Shown: positions 1-10,777 of the stretch, one piece after another | Layout of the letters: every line of letters starts with the position of its first letter | Position numbering within the stretch: position 1 is the first letter of the stretch | Assembly (NCBI RefSeq): GCF_029267515.1 | Contig: NZ_JAJUIS010000001.1 | Coordinates: 186,001 to 250,000 of the forward strand | Reading direction: 5' to 3' | Source of the DNA: Seleniivibrio woodruffii | GTDB taxonomy: Bacteria; Chrysiogenota; Deferribacteres; Deferribacterales; Geovibrionaceae | Length of the DNA: 64,000 nucleotides | The notes under the pieces: generated by a model | Seen by the model: only the letters and a program-made list of their open reading frames with translations | Database searches by the model: none | Told to the model about the DNA's origin: nothing | Made by a program: the position numbers and the translations under genes

Positions 1-1215
1 AGCCGCGCCGGGAGAAGCGGGAAGACCTTTTGCGATAACGTCGTATTTAACGCTGGTATCTATCATGGGGTGCAGAAGCTGGTCAACCTGCTCCGGAGCA
101 ACACGGAGTACAGCCGTTTTTTTGTCGATAAGTCCTTCCGCAACCATGTCGAAAGCGATCTTAACAGCCGCTCTTGCGGTTCTTTTGCCTGTTCTTGTCT
201 GGAGCATGTAAAGAGTTCCCTTTTCAATGGTGAACTCAATATCCTGAACGTCTTTGTAGTGGTTTTCCAGTTTTTTATAAACTTCTTCAAGCTGTGCAAA
301 GACTTCCGGCATAGCTGTTTTCAGTTTCGCTATGGGTTCCGGGGTTCTGATACCCGCAACAACGTCCTCGCCCTGTGCGTTCACAAGGTATTCGCCGAAG
401 AACTCTTTGTCGCCTGTGGAGGGGTTACGGGTGAACGCAACACCTGTTCCGCAATCGTCGCCCATGTTTCCGAAAACCATGGACTGCACGTTTACTGCAG
501 TTCCCCAGTCGTCGGACATTTTGTTTATTTTTCTGTAGGTTTTCGCTCTCTGATTGTTCCATGAGTCAAAAACCGCATCGATAGCATATCTGAGCTGCTC
601 TTTGGGATCCTGTGGAAATTCCTTTCCGATCTCCTCAACAACAAGAGCCTTATACTTTTTAACAAGTTCTTTGAGATCTTCTGCGCTGAGTTCCGTATCC
701 TCTTTAACACCTCTGGTGTTCTTCATATCCTTGAGAATATGTTCAAACTGGTGGTGTCCTATGCCGAGAACAACGTCGGAGAACATCTGGATAAATCTTC
801 TGTAGCTGTCGTAGGCAAATCTGGCATTGCCGGAGGACTTCTCAAGTCCCTTCACAGATTCGTCTGTCAGACCGAGGTTAAGAACCGTGTCCATCATGCC
901 GGGCATGGACACTCTTGCGCCGGAACGCACGGAAACAAGGAGAGGATTGTTTATATCCCCGAATTTTTTGCCCATAGCAGTTTCAAGCTCCGCAAGAGCA
1001 GAAAGAACCTGATCCCAGAGTCCTGCGGGATAGCTTTTGCTGTCTTTGTAAAACTGCACACACGCTTCTGTAGTGATGGTAAAACCGGGAGGAACAGGTA
1101 TGCCTATGCTGGTCATTTCTGCCAGCCCCGCCCCCTTTCCGCCGAGAAGGTTTTTGTTCTTGCCGTCTCCTTCCGTGCGACCTTTACCGAAAAAGTAAAC
1201 CCATTTGGTGCTCAT
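1..1215 (-). CDS. ppdK: pyruvate, phosphate dikinase, N-terminal part (runs off the window start)
   Basis: Own reverse translation from CAT at 1213-1215: MSTKWVYFFGKGRTEGDGKNKNLLGGKGAGLAEMTSIGIPVPPGFTITTEAC..., typical PPDK N-terminus, open to base 1. Confidence 0.93.
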   Translation of the reverse strand, partial: MSTKWVYFFGKGRTEGDGKNKNLLGGKGAGLAEMTSIGIPVPPGFTITTEACVQFYKDSKSYPAGLWDQVLSALAELETAMGKKFGDINNPLLVSVRSGARVSMPGMMDTVLNLGLTDESVKGLEKSSGNARFAYDSYRRFIQMFSDVVLGIGHHQFEHILKDMKNTRGVKEDTELSAEDLKELVKKYKALVVEEIGKEFPQDPKEQLRYAIDAVFDSWNNQRAKTYRKINKMSDDWGTAVNVQSMVFGNMGDDCGTGVAFTRNPSTGDKEFFGEYLVNAQGEDVVAGIRTPEPIAKLKTAMPEVFAQLEEVYKKLENHYKDVQDIEFTIEKGTLYMLQTRTGKRTARAAVKIAFDMVAEGLIDKKTAVLRVAPEQVDQLLHPMIDTSVKYDVIAKGLPASPGAA

Positions 1216-1231
1216 TGCGATAAACCCCCTG

Positions 1232-3295
1232 TTATATGATTTTTGTCAGATCGCCCAGCAGATTGAACAGACCTATCAAACGGTTCAGCAAACTTAATCT
1301 GTTCTCTTTCACTTTCTCGTCCTTCGCCATTACCATAACGTTTTCGAAAAAGCGGTCAACAGGACCGCTGAAAGTCAGAAGCTGGGTCATCGCCTCAGTG
1401 AAGTTCTCTTCACACACCTCTCTATTAATACCGGCGGACTTGGTGTCTATCAGCCCTGCCAGTTCCCTCTCGAAATCTGACTCAAAAAGTGCCGGATCAT
1501 ACTCTGTTCCGGTATGTTCGCTCTTTTTGAGGATATTATTGATGCGTTTGTATCCTGCGGCAATGCTTGCAAACTCCGCTGTCTCTCTGTATTGCGCAAG
1601 AGCCTTTGCCGCTTTCTCTATTTTGATTATATCACCCGAAATGCCTGCTGCACAGTCAACACAGTCCGCTGTCAGCCCCTCGGAAGTGAGCATCTGACGG
1701 AAACGCTGAATTATGAAGTCGTTAACGGCATCCACAGTTTTCTGTTTATCGAATTTTATAAAATCCGTAAGAATTTCCGCACTTTTTTCCACCATAACAG
1801 CAATATCGGTGCGAAGTCCTTTCTGGCGGATGATGTTCAGTATGCCGATGGCATTTCTGCGGAGCGCGTAGGGATCCTGATTTCCCGTTGGGATAAGCTC
1901 AACTGCGAAACAGCCCACGATTGTGTCCAGTTTGTCCGCCATTGAAACAAAAGCACCCGCCTCTGTGACAGGCAGGTCGTCCCCTGCGAATCTGGGCATA
2001 TAATGTTCGTCTATGGCAGCCGCCACAGTATCATTTTCGCCCTGAAGTTTCGCATAGGTCTTACCCATAATACCTTGCAGTTCGGGGAACTCATATACCA
2101 TTGAACTGAGCAGGTCAGCCTTGCAGAGGAATGCTGCGCGGTCCGTATCCGCCTTTGCTGCGGGAGCAAACTGCTCCGCGAAATAGACTGCCAGCCTGCG
2201 GAAACGCTCCATCTTCGCATATGAAGTGCCGAGTTTTTCCTGATATGTAACCTTTTTGAGCTCTTCAACGTGCTTCTCAAGGGGATAAGCCTTGTCGTTC
2301 TCCCAGAAGAAAGCCGCGTCGGCAAGTCTTGCGCGCAGAACCCTTGCATAGCCCGCCTTAACAACAGACGGGTCTTTGGGTTCAGTGTTTGAAACGCCGA
2401 TAAACCTGTTTACAAGTTTGCCTGATTTATCCGTTACATAGAAATATTTCTGGTGATTTTTCATAGAGGTGATGAGAACTTCGGCGGGCAGAGACAGATA
2501 TTTTTCCTCGAACTCGCCCATGAGCGAAACGGGGTATTCCACGAGTCCCGCAACGGTGTCCAGCAGACCTTCATCAAGGTCAACCCTGTATCCCGTCTCC
2601 TTTTCAATATCCGCGACCTGTTTTTTAACAAGATCTTTGCGCGCCTGAGTGGAAACGATTACACGGGCTTTTTCAAGCACTGACAGGTAGTCCGCGAAAT
2701 CCTTAACGGGAAACTCCGTATTGAAATGTATGCGGTGTCCCATGGTGGTGTTGCCGCTTTTTGTGCCGTCTATTTCAAAGTTGATGACCTTTCCGCCGAA
2801 AATGGCAAGGAACCAGTGAACAGGTCTTGCATAGCGGAAGGTACCGTCGCCCCATTTCATTGATTTTTTGAAGGGGATACCCTTTATTACGGCAGGCACA
2901 AGAGTTTCAAAAAGCTCTGTTGTGTCAACGCCTTTAGTCTTTTTAACACCGCTGAGGTATTCACCCTTTTCCGTGGTCTCTTTTTTCAGGGTGGCAAAAT
3001 CGAGTCCTTTTGACTTCGCAAAGCCTTCGCCGGCTTTTGTGAGCTTGCCCTCTCCGTCAAAAGCTACGGAAGATGGAGGACCCATAATGACCTCTTCACG
3101 GTCGGGCTGTTTTTCGCTCAGTCCCGTGATGTGTATATAGCTTCTTCTGGGTGTTCCGTCGGACTCCACAGATGTGAACGGAACCCCTTCCTCTGTAAGT
3201 TTTTTTGTAAATTCTTTGACAAGGTATTCGCTGGTTCCCTGAATGAACCCCGCAGGTATCTCTTCGCTACCTATTTCAAGCAGAAAGTCGGGCAT
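1232..3295 (-). CDS. glyS: glycyl-tRNA synthetase beta subunit
   Basis: 687 aa ORF; MPDFLLEIGSEEIPAGFI start and GTFRYARPVHWFLAIFGGKV motif typical of GlyS. Confidence 0.95.
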   Translation of the reverse strand: MPDFLLEIGSEEIPAGFIQGTSEYLVKEFTKKLTEEGVPFTSVESDGTPRRSYIHITGLSEKQPDREEVIMGPPSSVAFDGEGKLTKAGEGFAKSKGLDFATLKKETTEKGEYLSGVKKTKGVDTTELFETLVPAVIKGIPFKKSMKWGDGTFRYARPVHWFLAIFGGKVINFEIDGTKSGNTTMGHRIHFNTEFPVKDFADYLSVLEKARVIVSTQARKDLVKKQVADIEKETGYRVDLDEGLLDTVAGLVEYPVSLMGEFEEKYLSLPAEVLITSMKNHQKYFYVTDKSGKLVNRFIGVSNTEPKDPSVVKAGYARVLRARLADAAFFWENDKAYPLEKHVEELKKVTYQEKLGTSYAKMERFRRLAVYFAEQFAPAAKADTDRAAFLCKADLLSSMVYEFPELQGIMGKTYAKLQGENDTVAAAIDEHYMPRFAGDDLPVTEAGAFVSMADKLDTIVGCFAVELIPTGNQDPYALRRNAIGILNIIRQKGLRTDIAVMVEKSAEILTDFIKFDKQKTVDAVNDFIIQRFRQMLTSEGLTADCVDCAAGISGDIIKIEKAAKALAQYRETAEFASIAAGYKRINNILKKSEHTGTEYDPALFESDFERELAGLIDTKSAGINREVCEENFTEAMTQLLTFSGPVDRFFENVMVMAKDEKVKENRLSLLNRLIGLFNLLGDLTKII

Positions 3296-3465
3296 AGTAA
3301 CACCTAAAGATGATTATTTTAGTCCTAGCATCCTACAATAGATTCAGATAATTTCAAGAAGTTTATACCTAACGGAAAGAAAGTTGTGAAAAAGACTGCG
3401 ACACCATGTCGCCAACGATTTAGAGGATAGGTTTTATCAATACGCGGATAGAAAAAATGAAAACA

Positions 3466-3537
3466 CAGACTGCTTCGCCTGCGGCTCGCAGAGACGAATG
3501 AACGTCTTTGCGAGGAACGCAGTGACGAAGCAATCTC
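3466..3537. repeat. Palindromic intergenic repeat of the HCEERSDEAI-encoding type
   Basis: TGCTTCGcCTGCGgctCGCAGAGACGaatgaaCGTCTTTGCGAGgaaCGCAGTGACGAAGCAATCT forms a long imperfect inverted repeat; one frame reads CEERSDEAIS. Confidence 0.75.
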
Positions 3538-3542
3538 ACATA

Positions 3543-4154
3543 TTATACGAACGAATATTTCAGAGTCTTTTCAAGCTCTTTCACCTGAGGCAGACCGTTG
3601 AGAAGTTCCGCCAGAGAATCGTAGCTGCCCTCTATGAAGGCTTTTCTGGCATTGGGCTTGATTTCAACGGCGTATTCTTTGCCGTTGAACTTCACTTTGC
3701 AGCCATCAACGTCTATAACCATCTCTGCGGCGGGGTTAGCCTCAACCTCTTTCATAAGCTCGTCGCGTACAGCCTTGCCTGCCACTACGCATACGATGCC
3801 GAGGGTTGTGCAGTTGCCGAAGAATATCTCCGCATAGCTTCCCGCGATAACAGCGTTGAAGCCCGCACGTTTGATAGCCTGCGGTGCGTGTTCACGGGAT
3901 GAACCGCAGCCGAAGTTGTCACCTGATATTATTATGGATGCGCCGACAAACTGGGGTTTGTCGATGGGATGTCCGATGGATTTGCCTTCGCTGTCGAAAC
4001 GCACGTCATAAAAAAGCTGACCGCCCAGCTCGTCAAACACCACGCATTTCAGGAATCTTGCTGGTATGATGCGGTCTGTGTCTATATCGTCGCCCGGAAC
4101 GGGGACTGCTCTTCCGACTACTTGTTTGATAGGTCCGAGACTCATGATCAACAT
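3543..4154 (-). CDS. leuD: 3-isopropylmalate dehydratase small subunit
   Basis: [15 protein letters not shown] and [18 protein letters not shown] motifs. Confidence 0.93.
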   Translation of the reverse strand: MLIMSLGPIKQVVGRAVPVPGDDIDTDRIIPARFLKCVVFDELGGQLFYDVRFDSEGKSIGHPIDKPQFVGASIIISGDNFGCGSSREHAPQAIKRAGFNAVIAGSYAEIFFGNCTTLGIVCVVAGKAVRDELMKEVEANPAAEMVIDVDGCKVKFNGKEYAVEIKPNARKAFIEGSYDSLAELLNGLPQVKELEKTLKYSFV

Positions 4155-5542
4155 CCGATTCCGAATACTTTTCTTGCGTCTGTTATGGTGCCTGTGACAG
4201 CAGCCGCAACAGCCATTACGGGAGAGACGAGGAGTGTTCTGCCTGTGGAGGAACCCTGTCTGCCCTTAAAGTTTCTGTTGGATGTGGAAGCGCTTATCTG
4301 TCTGCCCACAAGTTTGTCGGGGTTCATTGCAAGACACATTGAACAGCCCGGCTCGCGCCATTCGAAACCTGCCTCGATGAAAATCTTGTCCAGACCTTCA
4401 GCCTCCGCCTGTTTCTTGACATTATAGGAACCGGGTACCGCCAGCGCGCGAACGCCTGCCGCAACCTTGCGACCTTTGGCATATTTCGCAGCCTCGCGGA
4501 AATCTTCGATTCTGCCGTTTGTACAGCTTCCGATGAATACAACGTCGACTTTCTTTCCGTCCATCTTATCGCCTGCGGCAAAGCCTGTATACTCAAGCGC
4601 CTCAGCCATAACCTCGTTGGTAACAGCGGGAATGCTCTGTGAAATGCCTATCGCCTGTTCGGGTGTGATGCCCCATGTCACCATTGGTTCGATGTCTTCG
4701 CCTTTGAAGGTAACAACGTCATCGTATACCGCGTCGGCATCTGACTTCATACTGTTCCAGTATGCAACCGCCTTGTCCCAGTCTTTGGGCGCGTAGGGTT
4801 TGCCTTTCAGGTATGCGTAGGTGGTTTCGTCGGGGTTGATGTAACCCACTCGTGCGCCGCCTTCGATAGCCATGTTGCAGACAGTCATTCTGCCTTCCAT
4901 GCTCATGTTTTTGATAACATCGCCGCAGAACTCGTATGCGTAGCCGATACCGCCGTTAACGCCGAGCTTGCTTATTATATAGAGGATAACGTCTTTTGCA
5001 TAAACGCCCTCGTTGAGTTTGCCTGTAATCTCCACCTTGCGCACTTTAAAGGGTGCTATGGACATTGTCTGCGTAGCCAGAACGTCGCGAACCTGTGAGG
5101 TTCCGATGCCGAACGCGATAGCGCCGAATGCACCGTGTGTCGCCGTGTGGCTGTCTCCGCAGGCTATGGTGGTTCCGGGCTGGGTAACGCCCTGTTCAGG
5201 ACCGACGATGTGCACAACGCCCTGACGCTCTGTTTCGGGGTTAAAGAAGGTTATGCCGTTCTCTTTTGTGTTGCGCTCGATAGCCTGAAACATCTCTTCA
5301 GCCATGGGGTCTGCCAGCGGTCTTTTGCGCGCATCGCCCTCTGTCGGGATGATGTGGTCAACAGTTGCGAATGTCCTTTGAGGAAATGCAACTTTGATGT
5401 TCAGCTCTCTCAGCATGGCAAAAGCCTGAGGGCTTGTTACCTCATGGATGAGGTGCATGCCTATGAAAAGCTGGGTCTGTCCGTTGGGAAGCACACGAAC
5501 TGTATGAGCATCCCAAACCTTTTGAAAAAGGTTCTTTCCCAT
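4148..5542 (-). CDS. leuC: 3-isopropylmalate dehydratase large subunit
   Basis: 464 aa; aconitase-type motifs [49 protein letters not shown]; overlaps leuD. Confidence 0.95.
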   Translation of the reverse strand: MGKNLFQKVWDAHTVRVLPNGQTQLFIGMHLIHEVTSPQAFAMLRELNIKVAFPQRTFATVDHIIPTEGDARKRPLADPMAEEMFQAIERNTKENGITFFNPETERQGVVHIVGPEQGVTQPGTTIACGDSHTATHGAFGAIAFGIGTSQVRDVLATQTMSIAPFKVRKVEITGKLNEGVYAKDVILYIISKLGVNGGIGYAYEFCGDVIKNMSMEGRMTVCNMAIEGGARVGYINPDETTYAYLKGKPYAPKDWDKAVAYWNSMKSDADAVYDDVVTFKGEDIEPMVTWGITPEQAIGISQSIPAVTNEVMAEALEYTGFAAGDKMDGKKVDVVFIGSCTNGRIEDFREAAKYAKGRKVAAGVRALAVPGSYNVKKQAEAEGLDKIFIEAGFEWREPGCSMCLAMNPDKLVGRQISASTSNRNFKGRQGSSTGRTLLVSPVMAVAAAVTGTITDARKVFGIGC

Positions 5543-5562
5543 ATATACACTCCTTAATCTCT

Positions 5563-5655
5563 TATCTCCCTCTTTGGCAAAAGAGGGATTAAGGGGGATT
5601 TACATTATAAATCAAATCCACCCCGACCCTCCTTTTCTAAAGGAGGGGGGAATTT
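5563..5655. repeat. Pyrimidine/purine-rich palindromic intergenic repeat
   Basis: TCCCTCTTTGGCAAAAGAGGGATTAAGGGGGATT followed by AATCCACCCCGACCCTCCTTTTCTAAAGGAGGG; two adjacent hairpins with complementary outer arms. Confidence 0.65.
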
Positions 5656-5775
5656 TGGTCTATGATTCTGTACAATACTCCCGCATATGTCAAATGTAAA
5701 TAGGAAAGTTTGATTAGCTTTAACAAAGTTAAGGGAAAATAGAAAGGGAGGCAATTTTGCTCCCCTTTATTAAGT

Positions 5776-6177
5776 TTAGGATTCCAGCCCGAATGGAATT
5801 TCTGAAACATTGACAGAATTGTCATGATCTTTTGCAGACTCGTCATTCGGAAACATGGAGTCATTTTCATCAACATACTCAACAGTGCCGATCGTACCAT
5901 CCTCGAAAACTATTTCTTTTGAAATCGTAGCGCCGTCGGAAACAGCATTATCAAAATCTATTTCTTCATCGGCAAGCTCTTCTGATTTAATCAGAGGCTC
6001 CATTCCAGTCAAATCTTCATTTTCATCTACATATTCTACTGTACCGACTGTTCCATCATCAAAAATAATGTTTTTGGATTTTATACTGGAAGTTCCATCA
6101 GATGTTGGCACCGAAGAATCACCGCATCCCAAAATTAAAAAAATTAAAAAAAAGTAAGTCACTACTATTTTTTTCAT
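5776..6177 (-). CDS. Putative lipoprotein with two internal FDDGTVGTVEYVDEN repeats
   Basis: Lipobox-like FLILGC near N-terminus; IIFDDGTVGTVEYVDENED and IVFEDGTIGTVEYVDENDS. Confidence 0.75.
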   Translation of the reverse strand: MKKIVVTYFFLIFLILGCGDSSVPTSDGTSSIKSKNIIFDDGTVGTVEYVDENEDLTGMEPLIKSEELADEEIDFDNAVSDGATISKEIVFEDGTIGTVEYVDENDSMFPNDESAKDHDNSVNVSEIPFGLES

Positions 6178-6187
6178 TTTGTCGTCC

Positions 6188-6632
6188 TTAGTAGTTCAAT
6201 TTAAAATTATAGTTGTAAGTGTACCCGTTATATTTGATTTTGACATAGTTATTCCCACTTGTGTATTTGCCTTTAGGAATCATCCATTGATGAATCCTTC
6301 CTGCCCTGAGGTTGCCACAATACATGACCCCAGGTGTTTTCCATGTAAGCAGATTATAGTTGTTCGCAGTAAATGTAATGGATGGCGTATCTGGCGCTCC
6401 TACTACAAGGGTATAAAAAACAGCATAGCCATTTTTATCAATCACAAAATTATCCTCTGATAAATAAGTCTTTCCATCTGAAAATGGTGAAATTAAGCGG
6501 TGAATTTTTGTATTGTTTGCCGATGTTATACCAGAACAATAAGAAGTTAAATCCCCTTGCCAACGGCTCGCAGAGTGTGCCGAAAAACTAGCCATAAGAC
6601 AGACAGTCAAAAACAAAATAATTTTTTTTCAT
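6188..6632 (-). pseudogene. Small secreted protein with apparent frameshift in the signal peptide (A8 tract)
   Basis: 142 aa ORF only starts at an internal TTG. An upstream ATG (6630-6632) with GGAGG Shine-Dalgarno gives MKKIILFLTVCLMASFSAHSA if one A is removed from the A8 tract at 6622-6629. Confidence 0.6.
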
Positions 6633-6753
6633 ACAAAACCTCCAATAATTGATAAAGAAAAATACAACTAAATTAGCATATACACAATTACTGTGATCTC
6701 ATCTTCGTGAACTTTTATCCGATACTGTTTATATTAACAAATGAGGTTTTTTT

Positions 6754-7746
6754 ATGGAAATTTCCGGCAGTAATTATGCATCTTCATACATATATTCCAA
6801 CACTGCATACAAAGCGGAAAGTGTAGTACCTCCTCAAACAGAGGACGGCAAGACCGTTGTAATCATGACACAGCAGACGGAACAATCAGGCAATCAGTCA
6901 ATTGCAAACCGTCTTGAAGAGATAATAAACCAGAAAGAACAGGAACCGGATCAGCCACAAGAGATAGAAAAACAATTATCAGATACACTTAAAGCTGAAA
7001 TGACCGACGAAGAATACATCGCATCACTTGAAAAAAAGATGGAAGAAGCAAAAACACAATCACTTGATAAGCTCGCCGAACTACTCCAGCTTCCGGATAA
7101 AAACATGATAGATCAGGTTGATACTGACGATGTGGAAGATTTCATCTCCATGTTCAAGATAAAATATATCGAAACAGGAGATGCGAGACCTGTTTTCAAC
7201 AAAACTTTCGATAATGTGGAAGACTTCTGGAACTACAAGCTCAAAGGCAGTTCCGCAGAAAATCCGCAGGCAAACGGCACAAACAGTCTGCGAGGCAAGG
7301 ATCAGCTATATATGGACGGTCATCTTTACAAAGTAACCTACGTTGACGAATCTAACACCCCTGACGGAAACAAGTTGCTGAAAGATGCAAATCCGGCTGC
7401 ATTGCAACAGCTTGTAAAATATTGGGATGAAGGAAGTGTTGGACAGTTAAATGAATCTTTAATAATGACAAAAGCAATGAAACCATATTCTGGTGTTTAT
7501 GATGCCTCACAAGATACAAGTGCAAAAGACGCGTTTTGGAACAGAATAGGCAAAACTTTCACTACCTCTGCATACGGAACTTACGGTAACTCTTTTTTTG
7601 ACCTTATGAATGAGTCATACATGGCATCGCACACCGAACTTATTACAAATGATTTTGCGTTCCTTGAATTTGACATGAACGACTTTACTCAAAACTCCGG
7701 TGAAAAAATGCATCTCTTTCAAGGTAAAAGAGCCGTCAGAATATAA
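6754..7746 (+). CDS. Hypothetical protein, 330 aa
   Basis: Long ORF with AGG-containing leader; acidic and Gln-rich N-terminal half; no family recognised. Confidence 0.75.
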   Translation: MEISGSNYASSYIYSNTAYKAESVVPPQTEDGKTVVIMTQQTEQSGNQSIANRLEEIINQKEQEPDQPQEIEKQLSDTLKAEMTDEEYIASLEKKMEEAKTQSLDKLAELLQLPDKNMIDQVDTDDVEDFISMFKIKYIETGDARPVFNKTFDNVEDFWNYKLKGSSAENPQANGTNSLRGKDQLYMDGHLYKVTYVDESNTPDGNKLLKDANPAALQQLVKYWDEGSVGQLNESLIMTKAMKPYSGVYDASQDTSAKDAFWNRIGKTFTTSAYGTYGNSFFDLMNESYMASHTELITNDFAFLEFDMNDFTQNSGEKMHLFQGKRAVRI

Positions 7747-7835
7747 CACCAACGCAAGAAATTCCTTTCAAAACATCATTCAGATATTCATTTTTCTCTT
7801 GATTTTTAACCGTGGCGATTATATATATTTTCCTG

Positions 7836-7862
7836 TTAGCACTCTGCCTTATTGAGTGCTAA
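7836..7862. promoter_or_regulatory. CIRCE element (HrcA operator)
   Basis: TTAGCACTC-TGCCTTATT-GAGTGCTAA, perfect match to the 9-9-9 consensus, upstream of groES. Confidence 0.97.
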
Positions 7863-7915
7863 CAAAACTACAAAGACTTCTTATAAAACTAATATAAGGT
7901 AATGGAGGAAAACAA

Positions 7916-8209
7916 ATGGCATCAATCAAACCTCTTCAGGACAGGATTATTGTCAAACGCTTCGAATCTGAAGAAAAAACAGCTTCGGGCATCATCATCC
8001 CCGACAGTGCAAAGGAAAAACCAATGGAAGGCGAAGTTATCGCCGTAGGTCCCGGACGCACATATGACAACGGCAACAAAATGGAAATGACCGTTAAAGT
8101 CGGCGACAGAGTTCTGTTTGCAAAGTATGCAGGTACAGAGATCAAATTTGACGGTCAGGAATTTCTCATTATGAGAGAAGACGATATTCTCGGCGTCATT
8201 GCCAAGTAA
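7916..8209 (+). CDS. groES: Co-chaperonin GroES
   Basis: 97 aa; [33 protein letters not shown]. Confidence 0.98.
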   Translation: MASIKPLQDRIIVKRFESEEKTASGIIIPDSAKEKPMEGEVIAVGPGRTYDNGNKMEMTVKVGDRVLFAKYAGTEIKFDGQEFLIMREDDILGVIAK

Positions 8210-8226
8210 TTCATCCATTAAGTTAA

Positions 8227-9876
<1,650 letters not shown>

Positions 9877-9912
9877 TCATCATCCCGACTTGCTTAGATT
9901 AACTAATCAATC

Positions 9913-9951
9913 AGAGGCTGAAGCTCAAAAGGGTTTCAGCCTCTTTTTTTA
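9913..9951 (+). terminator. Rho-independent terminator after groEL
   Basis: AGAGGCTGAA...TTCAGCCTCT stem followed by a T tract. Confidence 0.85.
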
Positions 9952-9987
9952 TTGATTAAAGGTCATAAAATAAATATTGTTTAAAAA

Positions 9988-10605
9988 ATGAGTACATATC
10001 TTATTACCATCACAATCTTAACCATGGTGCCGGGTGCCGATACTATGATTACTCTCAGAAATACTCTGAGAGGCGGACTTAAAGACGGTCTGGTGTCGGA
10101 CATTGGAATCAGCGCCGGTCTGTTCCTCCATGCGCTCCTCTCTGCTGTGGGGATGTCGGCTATTCTTCTCTATTCATCAGCAGCATTTACCCTGCTCAAA
10201 ACACTTGGCGCTGTTTATCTTCTGTGGCTGGGCATCTCAAATATCAGAACATACATGCAGTCAAAAAACAAAAAAGAAAACATAGATGCAAAAGCATCTG
10301 CGTTCGTCTCTACCCGTTCAATCAAAGAGGGATTTCTCTCAAATGCGCTTAATCCCAAAATTGTAATATTTTACATGGCATTTTTGCCTCAATTTGTAAG
10401 TAAAGACGGCTCAGTAATATTTCAATCGCTCTTTCTGGCATTCATACATGCCAGCATCTCATTCATATGGTTAGGTATAATCTCGTATACCACAGTATCC
10501 GCCAGCGGCTTTATAATAAAGCCGAAAGTTCGTGAAAATCTGGAACTTGTTTCCGGTTTCATAATGATAATTCTTGGATTCAGACTTTTACTTGAGAAAA
10601 GATAA
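9988..10605 (+). CDS. LysE/RhtB family amino-acid exporter
   Basis: VPGADTMITLRNTLRGGLKDGL...GAVYLLWLGISNIR, multiple TM helices. Confidence 0.85.
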   Translation: MSTYLITITILTMVPGADTMITLRNTLRGGLKDGLVSDIGISAGLFLHALLSAVGMSAILLYSSAAFTLLKTLGAVYLLWLGISNIRTYMQSKNKKENIDAKASAFVSTRSIKEGFLSNALNPKIVIFYMAFLPQFVSKDGSVIFQSLFLAFIHASISFIWLGIISYTTVSASGFIIKPKVRENLELVSGFIMIILGFRLLLEKR

Positions 10606-10633
10606 AAAGCCGTAAAATACATCGCCAGTCTCA

Positions 10634-10660
10634 AAACCCAGTCGAAAGGCTGGTTTTTTT
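10634..10660 (+). terminator. Rho-independent terminator
   Basis: AAAACCCAGTC-gaaa-GGCTGGTTTTTTT hairpin with T tract. Confidence 0.65.
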
Positions 10661-10777
10661 CATTCTCCTACCAAATTTGGTGAGTAAAATCATTTACAAT
10701 AACTTAACATTTTTATTGCTTATCATTCCCTGTTTTGTAAAAATAGATAAATATAGCTATCCGCATAGAGGCAAAAA

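Noticed and set aside
70-1239. Plus-strand ORFs at 70-564 and 739-1239
   Set aside because: Antisense to the ppdK reading frame, which translates as a convincing PPDK.
3498-3902. 134-aa plus-strand ORF starting MNVFARNAVTKQSH
   Set aside because: Begins inside the palindromic repeat and runs antisense through leuD; repeat-derived artefact.
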